A stretch of DNA of 19,870 nt, from positions 1-19,870 of the forward strand of contig NYVS01000175.1 of assembly GCA_002684755.1 (NCBI GenBank), read 5' to 3'. The stretch comes from Phycisphaerae bacterium. Lineage in GTDB: Bacteria; Planctomycetota; Phycisphaerae; Phycisphaerales; SM1A02. Within the stretch, counting starts at the first letter, position 1, and each line of letters opens with the position of its first letter. The notes below the pieces were generated by a model. It ran no database searches, was not told the origin of the DNA, and worked only from the letters and a program-made list of their open reading frames with translations. Below are positions 12,954 through 19,870 of the stretch, piece by piece. The translations under genes were made by a program, and so were the position numbers.

Positions 12954-14398
12954 TCGCTCGACTCGTAGAGGGTCTTGCCGAATCGCTGGCTTCGCGAGAT
13001 CCGGTCGGTGGCATGGAGCCCGGCCAGCACGAACTCGACGCAGGAGGCCCGGACGGCGGGATCGTCGGCGCGATTCACCTCCATCGCCTTCGTCCACGCC
13101 TTCGGGACCCGGTCCATGAGCGCCGCGTAGTTCGACGACGGCACGAGATCACCGACCTCGATCCGCACGCCCTTGCCGAAGATCGACGCGATGTCCTCGA
13201 GTCCGTCGTCGTCGACGATCTCCTTGAAGACGGTCGAGACGGCTTCCGCGACCACGGCATCGAGCACCCTCGCCTCGTCGAGCTGATGACTTCCCATCAG
13301 GTCGAGTTCGAGCTTGCCGACCGCGGTCGAGTGGAGGTGTGCGAGATCGCAGATGCGGGGGACCGCCGACGCCTCGCCGAGCATGATGCCGCGGCGACGG
13401 GCCGAGGCGACCATCGCACGCCAGTTGGCGACCGCGAACCGGGCGGAGACGCCGCTCTCGTGGTCGACGTAGGGGGAGCGACGCGCGGCGAGTGAGATCT
13501 CCTCGATGATCGCGTCCATGAACGGCGGCACCCGCACCGGATGGTCGCCGCCCAGGTCGAGGTCCGCCTCCTGACGGGTGATCTCGATGCCGGTGGCGCG
13601 ATCTTCGGGGTAGTGGGTGCGGATGGTCGAGCCGATCCGGTCCTTGAGCTGCGGAATGACCTTGCCCGACCGGTTGAAGGTCGAGGGGTTCGCGCTGAAG
13701 ACGAGCGTGACGTCCAACTCGAAGCTGACGGGGTATCCGCGGATCTGGACGTCTCGTTCCTCGAGGATGTTGAAGAGGCCGGTCTGCACGAGTTCATCGA
13801 GGTCCGGGAGTTCGTTCATCGCGAAGATGCCGCGGTGCATCCGGGGTACGAGGCCGAAGGAGATCGCCTCTTCGGCGCCGAGGCTCGCGCCGCCGACGAT
13901 CCGGGCGGGATCGATCTCGCCGATCAGGTCGGCGAACTTGGTTCCCGGGGCGAGGCGTTCCGCGTACCGGTCCGAGCGGTGCCACCAGGCGATGGGGATG
14001 TCGGCGGGATCGACGCCGTCGACCGCCCGGCGACCGGGGCCGGGGATCGGCGCCTCCGGGTCCTCGTGGACCGGGCTCTCGGGGACGTCGAGGTACGGGA
14101 GCCACTCGTCGAGGAACCGAGGCAGAAGCCTCATGAGGCGGCTCTTCGCCTGGCCCTTCTCGCCGAGGAAGAGCAGGTCATGGCCGGCGAGGATGCCGAG
14201 CACGATCTCGGGGATCACGGTGTCGTCGAATCCGACGATCCCGGGAAAGAGCGGCTCACCCTGTTCCAGCGCCCGCACGAGATTCGATCGGAGTTCCTCC
14301 TTCACCGACCGGGATGCCCAGCCGGAGGCGCGGAGTTCGGTGAGGTTCGTGGGAAGGCCGGTGGGGGTGGTGCGGGCGGTGTCGAGGGTCGAAGTCAT
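12950..14398 (-). CDS. MoxR/magnesium-chelatase-like AAA+ ATPase
   Basis: The 482-residue AAA+ protein has Walker A GEKGQAKS at 79-86, Walker B-type GIFAMNE at 190-196 and a sensor-like FSANP near 234-238, in the order seen in ChlI/BchI and MoxR proteins. The segment [11 protein letters not shown]...[10 protein letters not shown] resembles the ChlI pre-Walker B region. The C-terminal half is helical and unassigned. The expected role is an ATP-driven remodelling motor working with the VWA protein encoded next. It starts at ATG 14398; a ribosome-binding site is hard to see (GAG then six C). A -10-like TATCTT lies about 36 bases upstream. I recall similar ChlI-like/VWA gene pairs of unknown role in actinobacteria such as mycobacteria, but did not check this. 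Confidence 0.88.
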   Translation of the reverse strand: MTSTLDTARTTPTGLPTNLTELRASGWASRSVKEELRSNLVRALEQGEPLFPGIVGFDDTVIPEIVLGILAGHDLLFLGEKGQAKSRLMRLLPRFLDEWLPYLDVPESPVHEDPEAPIPGPGRRAVDGVDPADIPIAWWHRSDRYAERLAPGTKFADLIGEIDPARIVGGASLGAEEAISFGLVPRMHRGIFAMNELPDLDELVQTGLFNILEERDVQIRGYPVSFELDVTLVFSANPSTFNRSGKVIPQLKDRIGSTIRTHYPEDRATGIEITRQEADLDLGGDHPVRVPPFMDAIIEEISLAARRSPYVDHESGVSARFAVANWRAMVASARRRGIMLGEASAVPRICDLAHLHSTAVGKLELDLMGSHQLDEARVLDAVVAEAVSTVFKEIVDDDGLEDIASIFGKGVRIEVGDLVPSSNYAALMDRVPKAWTKAMEVNRADDPAVRASCVEFVLAGLHATDRISRSQRFGKTLYESSE

Positions 14399-14433
14399 GG
14401 GGGGCTCGTTGGTGCGAATGCGGCGGGTGTTGA

Positions 14434-14439
14434 AAGATA
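14434..14439 (-). promoter_or_regulatory. Candidate -10 element upstream of the AAA ATPase gene
   Basis: The minus strand reads GTATCTTTC, identical over nine bases to the site upstream of tig. A matching -35 is not obvious. It would give a leader of about 30 nt for the ATPase/VWA operon. Confidence 0.3.
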
Positions 14440-14470
14440 CGGAACGAACGAAGCGGTGGTCGTGTCTCGG

Positions 14471-14926
14471 TCAGGCGTCGGCACGGACGGCTTGCAAGGT
14501 CAGCCAGCCGGCCCAGAGAAGCAGGGCGGCGCGGGCGGACCAGGCGATGGTCCTGATCCAGTTGGTGTCGACGAGTCGTCGGTGGGCCTCGGCGTCGAAG
14601 CCATCCGCGAGTCGGGCGTGGCACGGTACCGAGACGAAAGCGGTGGTCAGCCAGATCGCCGCGAGCAGCGCCGCACCCGCCACGGGAATCCACATCGGGA
14701 TGGAGGCCGGGCGGATGGCGAGCAGGAGCATCGCGGTCGCCGCCTCCGCAAGCATGAGGGGGCCGACCACGAGCGTGATCAGGCGGGCGTGCGACGCCTC
14801 GTAGGCGACGAATCGGTCCGCGCCCACCGAGGCGAACAGGGGATAGTGCACGACCTGGATCGTCCAGATGAGGCCGGTCAGCATGCAGGACGTGGCGATC
14901 TGGGCGAGAAGCACGAGGTTCGGCAT
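14471..14926 (-). CDS. Uncharacterised integral membrane protein, four predicted helices
   Basis: I do not recognise a characterised family. The 151-residue protein has four hydrophobic segments at about 5-27, 47-70, 76-100 and 122-146, with short charged loops. Possibly functional polar residues lie within or beside the helices, such as H27 and the SHARL motif near 45-49, and a loop carries CHARLADGF. The start is taken as ATG 14926, about 77 nt past the upstream phosphodiesterase gene; GGAG stands 13 bases before it, longer than usual, so the start is uncertain. It could be co-transcribed with the phosphodiesterase. Function cannot be inferred beyond inner-membrane location. Confidence 0.7.
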   Translation of the reverse strand: MPNLVLLAQIATSCMLTGLIWTIQVVHYPLFASVGADRFVAYEASHARLITLVVGPLMLAEAATAMLLLAIRPASIPMWIPVAGAALLAAIWLTTAFVSVPCHARLADGFDAEAHRRLVDTNWIRTIAWSARAALLLWAGWLTLQAVRADA

Positions 14927-15003
14927 GGGATTCGGTTCGCTCCAGGTTCCTTCGGGATTCGCATCGATGGATTCGGCGTTCGGGCCCACGAGGCCTTCGG
15001 GAT

Positions 15004-15510
15004 TCAGGGGATCTCGAGGATGGTGAACCGGCCCGGGCCAGGCTCGAGCGTCGCCACGGTGTGGACCTTGGCCCGATGCACGGCGCCGGGATTCAGGATC
15101 CGCACTCCTTCGATCGTCTCGTCGCGGATCACATGGGTGTGACCGTGGAGAAGGTAGTCGGGGCGGGCCTCGAAGCCACCTTCGATCTCCGCGGGAAGAT
15201 GGCCGTGGGTCGCGATGATCCGGCGGCCGCCCATCCGGAATCGAGCCGTCGGGTGATGTGGCCGGAGTTCCAGTGCGGCTGCATAGGAGGCGAGCGGTCG
15301 TTCTTCGTCGACGTTCCCGAAGAGGAGGTGCACCGGAAGGCCGGCCAGCCGGTCGATCACCGCTTCGCCGCCGACATCGCCGAGATGGAGGATGGTCGTC
15401 GCGCCCGCGTCGAGGAGTCGATCGAGGGCGGCGGTGGTGCGTTCGGCACGGCCGTGGGTGTCGGCGAGCAGTCCGAGGCATCCGTCCGCAAGATCGATCC
15501 AGTCGTCCAC
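15004..15510 (-). CDS. YfcE/MJ0936-type metallophosphodiesterase
   Basis: This is a small calcineurin-like phosphoesterase, expected to hydrolyse phosphodiester bonds with two metal ions; the natural substrate is unknown. All five metal/catalytic blocks are present in 168 residues: ADTHG (Asp17, His19), LGDVGG (Asp45), GNVD (Asn66), ATHGH (His102, His104) and HGHTH (His122-His126). The size fits the compact YfcE family. A GTG start at 15510 is chosen because AGGAG lies five bases before it; no in-frame ATG is near the first motif. The frame stays open far upstream into gltX, which is a shadow. It is transcribed away from gltX, sharing a 132-bp divergent spacer. Confidence 0.88.
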   Translation of the reverse strand: MDDWIDLADGCLGLLADTHGRAERTTAALDRLLDAGATTILHLGDVGGEAVIDRLAGLPVHLLFGNVDEERPLASYAAALELRPHHPTARFRMGGRRIIATHGHLPAEIEGGFEARPDYLLHGHTHVIRDETIEGVRILNPGAVHRAKVHTVATLEPGPGRFTILEIP

Positions 15511-15588
15511 GTCGTCTCCTGCGTTTCGACCGTCGGACGGGCCGGCGATGCGACTCCGCGGGCGAACGGTATCCTGTCCGATTCCTCG

Positions 15589-15607
15589 GGATCCGTCGAC
15601 CGGATCC
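15589..15607. repeat. Small inverted repeat in the gltX leader
   Basis: GGATCCG (15589-15595) and CGGATCC (15601-15607) pair perfectly around a five-base loop, 36 bases before the gltX start. It could be a small stem in the leader or an operator; there is no T-box-like structure. A weak -10-like TATCCT stands just upstream. Confidence 0.3.
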
Positions 15608-15642
15608 TCCGCAGCCCGACCTTCTCCGATCGGAAACCACCG

Positions 15643-17307
15643 ATGACCGTCGTCACCCGTTTCGCGCCCAGTCCCTCCGGAAGCCTCCACGTCGGAGGGG
15701 CGCGGACCGCGCTCTTCTGCTGGGCGTTCGCCCGTGGTCGAGCCGGCCGGTTCGTGCTCCGGATCGAGGATACCGATCGAAAGCGGAGTTCCGAAGCGGC
15801 CAGCCTCGGATTCATGACGGATCTCGACTGGCTCGGCATCGGCTGGGACGAGGGCCCGGTCCACGGCGACCAGGGGGGCGGTGATCACGGGCCGTACTTC
15901 CAGAGTGAACGGCTTCCCGTCTACACGGGACTCCTCGAACGACTGGTCGCGGAGGGGAAGGCCTACCACGCCTTCGACACGCCGGCGGAACTCGATGCGA
16001 AGCGGAAGGCCGCCCGCGAGGCGAAGCAGGCCTATCGCTACGACCGCGCCGCACTCGAACTTCCCGCCGAGGAAGTGGCGGCGAAGCTCGCCGCGGGCGA
16101 GCCGTCGGTGATCCGTTTCCGCACCCCCGACGCCCCGATCACCATCGTGGACGAGGTGCTCGGCGAAGCGACCCTTCCCGAGGGCGAGGTCGACGACTTC
16201 GTGATCCGCAAGGCGGACGGTTTTCCGACCTACCACTTCGCGGTGGTGGTCGACGACGCGATGATGAAGGTCTCCCACGTCCTTCGGGCCCAGGAGCACT
16301 TCAACAACACCGCGAAGCACATCGTGCTCCAGGACGCACTCGGATTCGAACGTCCGGTGTACGGCCATCTTTCGCTGATCTTCAATCCCGACGGCTCGAA
16401 GATGAGCAAGCGCGACAAGGACAAGACGCTTCGGGCCGCGGTGCGGGAGCGTGGAATCGATTCACCACCGGTCGACGCCGCGGGCGAGCCGGTCGTGCCG
16501 GCCGAGGCATGGACGAACTGGCTGGGGGACAAGACCGTCCAGCTCGAACTCGCGTCGCTCGAAGCCGCGGCGTCGCTGCTCGGGGTCGCGCTCCCGGAGA
16601 TCAACGTCGCGGACTTCCGTCGATCGGGATACCTGCCCGAGGCCCTCTGCAACTTCCTCGCCCTGAACGGATGGAGCGCCGGCGACGACCTCGAGAAATT
16701 CGATCTGGAGTTCCTTTCGGCGAACTTCGGCCTCGACCGCGTTCAGAAGACGCCCGCGAAGTTCGACCGCGACAAGCTGCTCGCCTTCAACCTCGACGCG
16801 ATCCAGGCGATGGACGCGGACGGCTTCCACGACCGGGCCCGTGCCCACGCCGAGGTCTTCCATCCCGTGTTCCTGGAGCGGCTCGACGATGCACAGTTCC
16901 GGGTGCTCTGCGACGCGAGTCGCGAGCGGAGCAAGACCCTCGACGAACCGTTCCGGACGAATCGCTTCCTGGTCGCCGGGGACGACGAGATCGAATGGAC
17001 CGTGAACAAGCCGGTCAGGAAGGCGATGTTCAAGGGCGAGCCGACCGGGCTCGCGCTGCTCGAGTCGATCCTGCCGTCGCTGGAGGCGTCGGAGAACTTC
17101 GATGCCGAGACGCTCGAGACGATGATCACCGCCTTCGCGGAGAATCACGCCGAGGGGAATCTCGGGCGAATCGCCCAGCCGCTCCGAATCGCGGTGAGCG
17201 GCGGACCGGTGAGTCCTCCGATCTTCGACACGCTGGCGATCCTCGGTCGCGACGCGGTGGTGGCGAGGATTCGGGCCTGTCTCGCGGCGCTCGCCGCCGA
17301 AGGCTGA
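15643..17307 (+). CDS. gltX: Glutamyl-tRNA synthetase
   Basis: It attaches glutamate to tRNA-Glu, and possibly to tRNA-Gln if the organism uses the transamidation route. The class I signatures are PSPSGSLHVGG (HVGG at 16-19, the HIGH equivalent) and KMSKR at 253-257. Between them are LRIEDTDRKRS and the editing-free catalytic domain with RFRTPD. The protein has 554 residues, about 60-80 longer than usual bacterial GluRS. The excess is mostly an insert after KMSKR (about residues 262-318) before the conserved INVADFRRSGYLPEALCNFL segment. ATG 15643 is preceded by GGAA at about eight bases and gives the expected N-terminus. It is the only long gene on the plus strand, and it ends ten bases before a convergent lipoprotein gene. 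Confidence 0.96.
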   Translation: MTVVTRFAPSPSGSLHVGGARTALFCWAFARGRAGRFVLRIEDTDRKRSSEAASLGFMTDLDWLGIGWDEGPVHGDQGGGDHGPYFQSERLPVYTGLLERLVAEGKAYHAFDTPAELDAKRKAAREAKQAYRYDRAALELPAEEVAAKLAAGEPSVIRFRTPDAPITIVDEVLGEATLPEGEVDDFVIRKADGFPTYHFAVVVDDAMMKVSHVLRAQEHFNNTAKHIVLQDALGFERPVYGHLSLIFNPDGSKMSKRDKDKTLRAAVRERGIDSPPVDAAGEPVVPAEAWTNWLGDKTVQLELASLEAAASLLGVALPEINVADFRRSGYLPEALCNFLALNGWSAGDDLEKFDLEFLSANFGLDRVQKTPAKFDRDKLLAFNLDAIQAMDADGFHDRARAHAEVFHPVFLERLDDAQFRVLCDASRERSKTLDEPFRTNRFLVAGDDEIEWTVNKPVRKAMFKGEPTGLALLESILPSLEASENFDAETLETMITAFAENHAEGNLGRIAQPLRIAVSGGPVSPPIFDTLAILGRDAVVARIRACLAALAAEG

Positions 17308-17317
17308 TCCGGGTTGG

Positions 17318-17806
17318 TCAGAACGCGCCCTTGGTCGCGGTCACGTCGGTCGTGGTCACCACGTCGCGATCGTCGTACCGCTGGATCTCCACGGTGTAGA
17401 CCGGCTCGGACCAGCTGCCGCTGATCGCGTATTCGGTGCCCGCTTCGAAGGTGGCGGTGATGGTGGTCGTGGTCTTCCACTCGGCGTTGGTCATCGCCAG
17501 CATCTGCTGGGTCTGACGACCCGCCTGCTGCAGCGATTGCAGGGACGCCGGGCCGAGTTCGAGGGTGAGCGTCCGCTCGCCCGCGAGCACCTCGAGGTCG
17601 ATCTGGCTGTTCACCTTGAATCCGTCGACCGATCGAACGGTGGCGAGGATCCCGCTCCAGTACGGATTGGCTCGAAGGGTCGCGGTCTCCGCGGCGGGCC
17701 GGCTGGCGCCGGGATATCCGCGAACGGACCCGCAGCCGGCGGCCACCAGGAGCATGGCGGCGACCGCGGCGAGGGCGACGTTCCGGGGCATCGAGGGCTG
17801 GTTCAT
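17318..17806 (-). CDS. Predicted lipoprotein of unknown function
   Basis: I do not recognise the family. The 162-residue product starts with a typical signal peptide: a short N-terminus with Arg8, a hydrophobic core (VALAAVAAMLLVAAG), then Cys25 as the probable lipid attachment site (LVAAGC). Its lipobox is atypical, with Ala rather than Leu at -3. The mature part is rich in Thr, Ser and beta-prone stretches (TTTTITATFEAGTEYAISGSW; VYTVEIQRYDDRDVVTTTDV), suggesting a small all-beta domain facing the periplasm. Start ATG 17806 has AAGGA nine bases upstream; a second ATG five codons in is possible. It converges on gltX with a gap of ten bases and is divergent from the next small gene. Confidence 0.75.
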   Translation of the reverse strand: MNQPSMPRNVALAAVAAMLLVAAGCGSVRGYPGASRPAAETATLRANPYWSGILATVRSVDGFKVNSQIDLEVLAGERTLTLELGPASLQSLQQAGRQTQQMLAMTNAEWKTTTTITATFEAGTEYAISGSWSEPVYTVEIQRYDDRDVVTTTDVTATKGAF

Positions 17807-17979
17807 CCGTGGGATTCCTTGGGGGTACGGGCGTGGGTGGTGTTCGCGAGCCTACCTGCCCGGTGTCCCGGGCCGCGATTCGCGACGCCTTTTTTTGGCA
17901 ACCGGTGGCTGGATCGCCGATTGGAAGGGACATCGGCGTGGTCGCCGTCCCATCATCGCCTTCAATCAGGAGTTCCGCC

Positions 17980-18237
17980 ATGTCGCTCGAAACCAGGATC
18001 GACCGTCTCGAAACCACGAATCGTCGCTACCGGAACCTCCTCATCGTCGGTGCGGTGATCGCGGCGGGGGCGATCACCCTCGCGATGCGGCAGCCGGCGC
18101 CGCGGGATCCGTTCGTCTCGCTCCAGGTCGGCAACGGCACTCAGTACATGTACGGGCTCACGATGAGCGGCCAGCTCTACCAGATGGACCACTCCGGACC
18201 GTCGGCGCGTCGCTGGTTCAAGGTGGGCGATCGCTGA
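17980..18237 (+). CDS. Small membrane-anchored protein, unknown function
   Basis: An 85-residue protein with no assigned function. The first 18 residues (MSLETRIDRLETTNRRYR) form a charged heptad-like helix, followed by one membrane helix at about 20-36, then a Pro-rich turn and a compact tail (FVSLQVGNGTQYMYGLTM...) that may be a small beta domain. AGGAG stands five bases before the ATG at 17980, a good ribosome-binding site; the open frame further upstream lacks one. Small proteins of this layout (LETRIDRLE-type helix plus membrane anchor) seem common in planctomycetes, from memory. It ends five bases before the convergent nucleotidyltransferase gene. Confidence 0.7.
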   Translation: MSLETRIDRLETTNRRYRNLLIVGAVIAAGAITLAMRQPAPRDPFVSLQVGNGTQYMYGLTMSGQLYQMDHSGPSARRWFKVGDR

Positions 18238-18242
18238 GTCGA

Positions 18243-19373
18243 TCAGTCCGCCGGCCAGTCGACGGAATCCAGCGTCGTGAAGACCTTGCGAAAATCCTCT
18301 TCGCTCGCCTTCGTCCCCGGAGGGATCATCTCCGGGGTGTCTTCGAGGCGGTTCGCGACGAGTGGGTTTCGTCCCAGCGCGTGGATCGATCGCACCATTT
18401 CGACGTAGCTGGATCGGTCGAACGCATCTTCCAGGAACGGTTGATTGAGGATCGATCCTCGCCACTGGTACCGGATGGTCTGCAGGTTGACGTTCGCCCA
18501 GTGGCCCTCCGAAGGTCCGTGGAACGGGCCCGTCACGAATCGCATCGCATTCGGGCCGATGAGTGCGGGCAGCAGGAACACGTCCTTGCTCCGGTCGGCC
18601 CGGGCCTCGACGGCTTCAGGGGGGATCACATCACCATCGAGGCGGAGGTAGGTCTGGATGACCGGCGGCCCGCTGGCGGTGTACGGCCCGATGTGGTCCG
18701 CTTCGAAGCGGTCCGGGCAGGGGGCGTCCGGATCGACGAGGGGCGCCAGCAGTTCGTCGAACCTGAGGATGTTCGCGGCGTGGATCTCCAGATGCGATTC
18801 CGGGATCGGATCGACGCCGAGCAGCCCGGCGAGCCGGCGGGCCCGACGGGTCGCGGAGATGTCGATCCGTTCGACGTTCGAGACGGTCTGGAAGATCAGG
18901 AACTTGAAGAACTCGTACCAGAGCCACTCGTGGTCCTCGAGCGGGGCGGTCGAGAACGGAACGGGGTCGCCGGAGACCAGTCGCCACGAGAAGTGGCGGG
19001 AGTATCCCTGGAACATCGGGTGGGCGGCGTCGGACTGCTTGAAGATCTCGATCTCGCCGACCACCGGAACCTTGAAGGCGTAGAGCCGTTGCTTGTAGGC
19101 GTGGATCCGCTTCGCGACCTCGATCATCTCGTCGAGATCGCTGTCGTCGCGGATGACGATCGCGAGGTCGATGTCGCTGTAGCCGGGTTGGTGTTCGCGG
19201 CGGGCGAACGAGCCCTTGAGCAGCACGGAGGACACGCAACGATGCTCGCGCATGCTGGCGTCGAATCGATCGAGGACCACGTCGTAGAAGGCCCGGTAGG
19301 CGTGGGAGAAGCCTGGGAGTCTCGCGGTCGACGTCACGAGTCGGACGAGTCTGGCGACCATCGGGTCCATCAT
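18243..19373 (-). CDS. Nucleotidyltransferase-fold protein beside a polysaccharide ABC exporter
   Basis: The 376-residue protein has a DNA polymerase beta-type nucleotidyltransferase motif at 51-71: LLKGSFARREHQPGYSDIDLAIV, with Gly54-Ser55 and metal-binding Asp67 and Asp69. A later EIEIF may supply the third acidic residue. The remaining roughly 270 residues match no family I know; they contain a long helical region and several Trp/Tyr/Phe patches (HEWLWYEFFKFLIF). No signal peptide or membrane segment is evident. The start overlaps the ABC ATPase stop as ATGA, with AGGAG eight bases upstream, so the two are co-translated. Context suggests transfer of a nucleotide or related group in surface-glycan assembly or control; an antibiotic-type or toxin-type nucleotidyltransferase is a less likely alternative. 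Start ambiguity between two adjacent ATGs is trivial. Confidence 0.85.
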   Translation of the reverse strand: MMDPMVARLVRLVTSTARLPGFSHAYRAFYDVVLDRFDASMREHRCVSSVLLKGSFARREHQPGYSDIDLAIVIRDDSDLDEMIEVAKRIHAYKQRLYAFKVPVVGEIEIFKQSDAAHPMFQGYSRHFSWRLVSGDPVPFSTAPLEDHEWLWYEFFKFLIFQTVSNVERIDISATRRARRLAGLLGVDPIPESHLEIHAANILRFDELLAPLVDPDAPCPDRFEADHIGPYTASGPPVIQTYLRLDGDVIPPEAVEARADRSKDVFLLPALIGPNAMRFVTGPFHGPSEGHWANVNLQTIRYQWRGSILNQPFLEDAFDRSSYVEMVRSIHALGRNPLVANRLEDTPEMIPPGTKASEEDFRKVFTTLDSVDWPAD

Positions 19374-19870
19374 GCCGGGATCTCCTCGGTGTCGGCCGCG
19401 TCGACGTCGTTCCGGTGCATGCCGACGAGGGCACCGGGCTCGCCGTCGGCGAGAATCCGGCCGTGATCGAGGAGGATCGCACGGTCGCACAGTCGCTCCA
19501 GCATGTCGAGTTCGTGGCTCACGAAGACGATGGAACGGCCGGACCGGGCGAGTGATCTCATCGCGTCGAGGCACTTCGCCTTGAAAGCGGTGTCGCCCAC
19601 CGCGAGCACTTCGTCGACCAGCATGATCTCGGCGTCGAGATGGGCCGCGACCGAGAACGCGAGTCGGGCGGTCATGCCGCTGGAATACCGCTTCACCGGG
19701 GTGTCGATGGCGTCCGAGATCTCCGCGAAGTCGATGATCCGGTTCAATCGGGCGGCGATCTCCCGTTGCGACATCCCGAGGATGGCGCCGCTGAGGAACA
19801 CGTTCTCCCGTCCGGTGAGTTCGTGGTGGAAGCCTGCGGAGACTTCGAGCATCGCGCCCACGCGTCCGCG
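19370..19870 (-). CDS. Polysaccharide-type ABC transporter ATP-binding protein (5' part beyond window)
   Basis: This is the C-terminal 166 residues of an ABC ATPase of the Wzt/RfbE/TagH kind, which powers export of O-antigen, capsule or teichoic-acid-like polymers through a two-gene ABC exporter. The fragment enters at GRVGAMLEVSAGFHHELTGREN, the hallmark of this subfamily. It then has the signature YSSGM, Walker B IMLVDEVLAVGD and the switch histidine in FVSHEL. Walker A lies off the right edge. The frame ends soon after the ATPase domain, so it lacks the long C-terminal carbohydrate-binding domain of O-antigen Wzt proteins such as those of E. coli O8/O9a. The permease gene is expected just upstream, beyond the window. 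Confidence 0.92.
   Translation of the reverse strand, partial: RGRVGAMLEVSAGFHHELTGRENVFLSGAILGMSQREIAARLNRIIDFAEISDAIDTPVKRYSSGMTARLAFSVAAHLDAEIMLVDEVLAVGDTAFKAKCLDAMRSLARSGRSIVFVSHELDMLERLCDRAILLDHGRILADGEPGALVGMHRNDVDAADTEEIPA

Noticed and set aside
17881..17896. GC stem followed by seven T on the plus strand, as an intrinsic terminator
   Set aside because: The stem (CGCGATTCGCG) is only four pairs, and no plus-strand gene ends upstream of it; the gene in between is on the minus strand.

Overview
The window is a GC-rich, gene-dense bacterial chromosome segment made almost entirely of housekeeping genes. Most genes lie on the minus strand. The gene content and several protein traits (type III glutamine synthetase, glutamyl-tRNA synthetase with a large insert after KMSKR, small coiled-coil/membrane proteins) suggest a planctomycete, probably of the Phycisphaerae type. 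This is an inference from protein character; no rRNA is present to confirm it.

Layout, left to right. (1) 1-3658, minus: the end of a macromolecular-synthesis pair, dnaG (primase) followed 28 nt later by rpoD (primary sigma factor, cut by the left edge before region 4). (2) 3659-4118: about 460 bp with no convincing gene, holding a perfect 12-bp hairpin just beyond rpmB. (3) 4119-8465, minus: rpmB (L28) behind its own good sigma-70-like promoter; then, reading in the direction of transcription, tig (trigger factor), a small SHOCT-type membrane protein, clpX and a GAF-domain free-methionine-(R)-sulfoxide reductase. Two of these junctions are 4-nt GTGA stop/start overlaps. No clpP lies between tig and clpX. 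(4) 8568-10839, minus: type III glutamine synthetase with a strong terminator-like hairpin and a long leader. (5) 11211-14398, minus: a MoxR/ChlI-like AAA ATPase and a VWA-domain protein, coupled by an ATGA overlap. (6) 14471-15510, minus: a four-helix membrane protein and a YfcE-type metallophosphodiesterase, the latter divergent from gltX. (7) 15643-17307, plus: gltX. (8) 17318-18237: a minus-strand lipoprotein and a divergent 85-residue membrane-anchored protein on plus. (9) 18243-19870, minus: a nucleotidyltransferase-fold protein translationally coupled to the ATPase of a polysaccharide-type ABC exporter, cut by the right edge.

Functionally the window covers replication priming, transcription initiation, protein folding and degradation, nitrogen assimilation, tRNA charging and the edge of a probable surface-glycan locus. 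I see no mobile element, CRISPR array, tRNA, rRNA or phage feature, and no clear novel multi-gene system. The parts least explained by known biology are the AAA/VWA pair, the nucleotidyltransferase beside the exporter ATPase, and the SHOCT protein inserted between tig and clpX.
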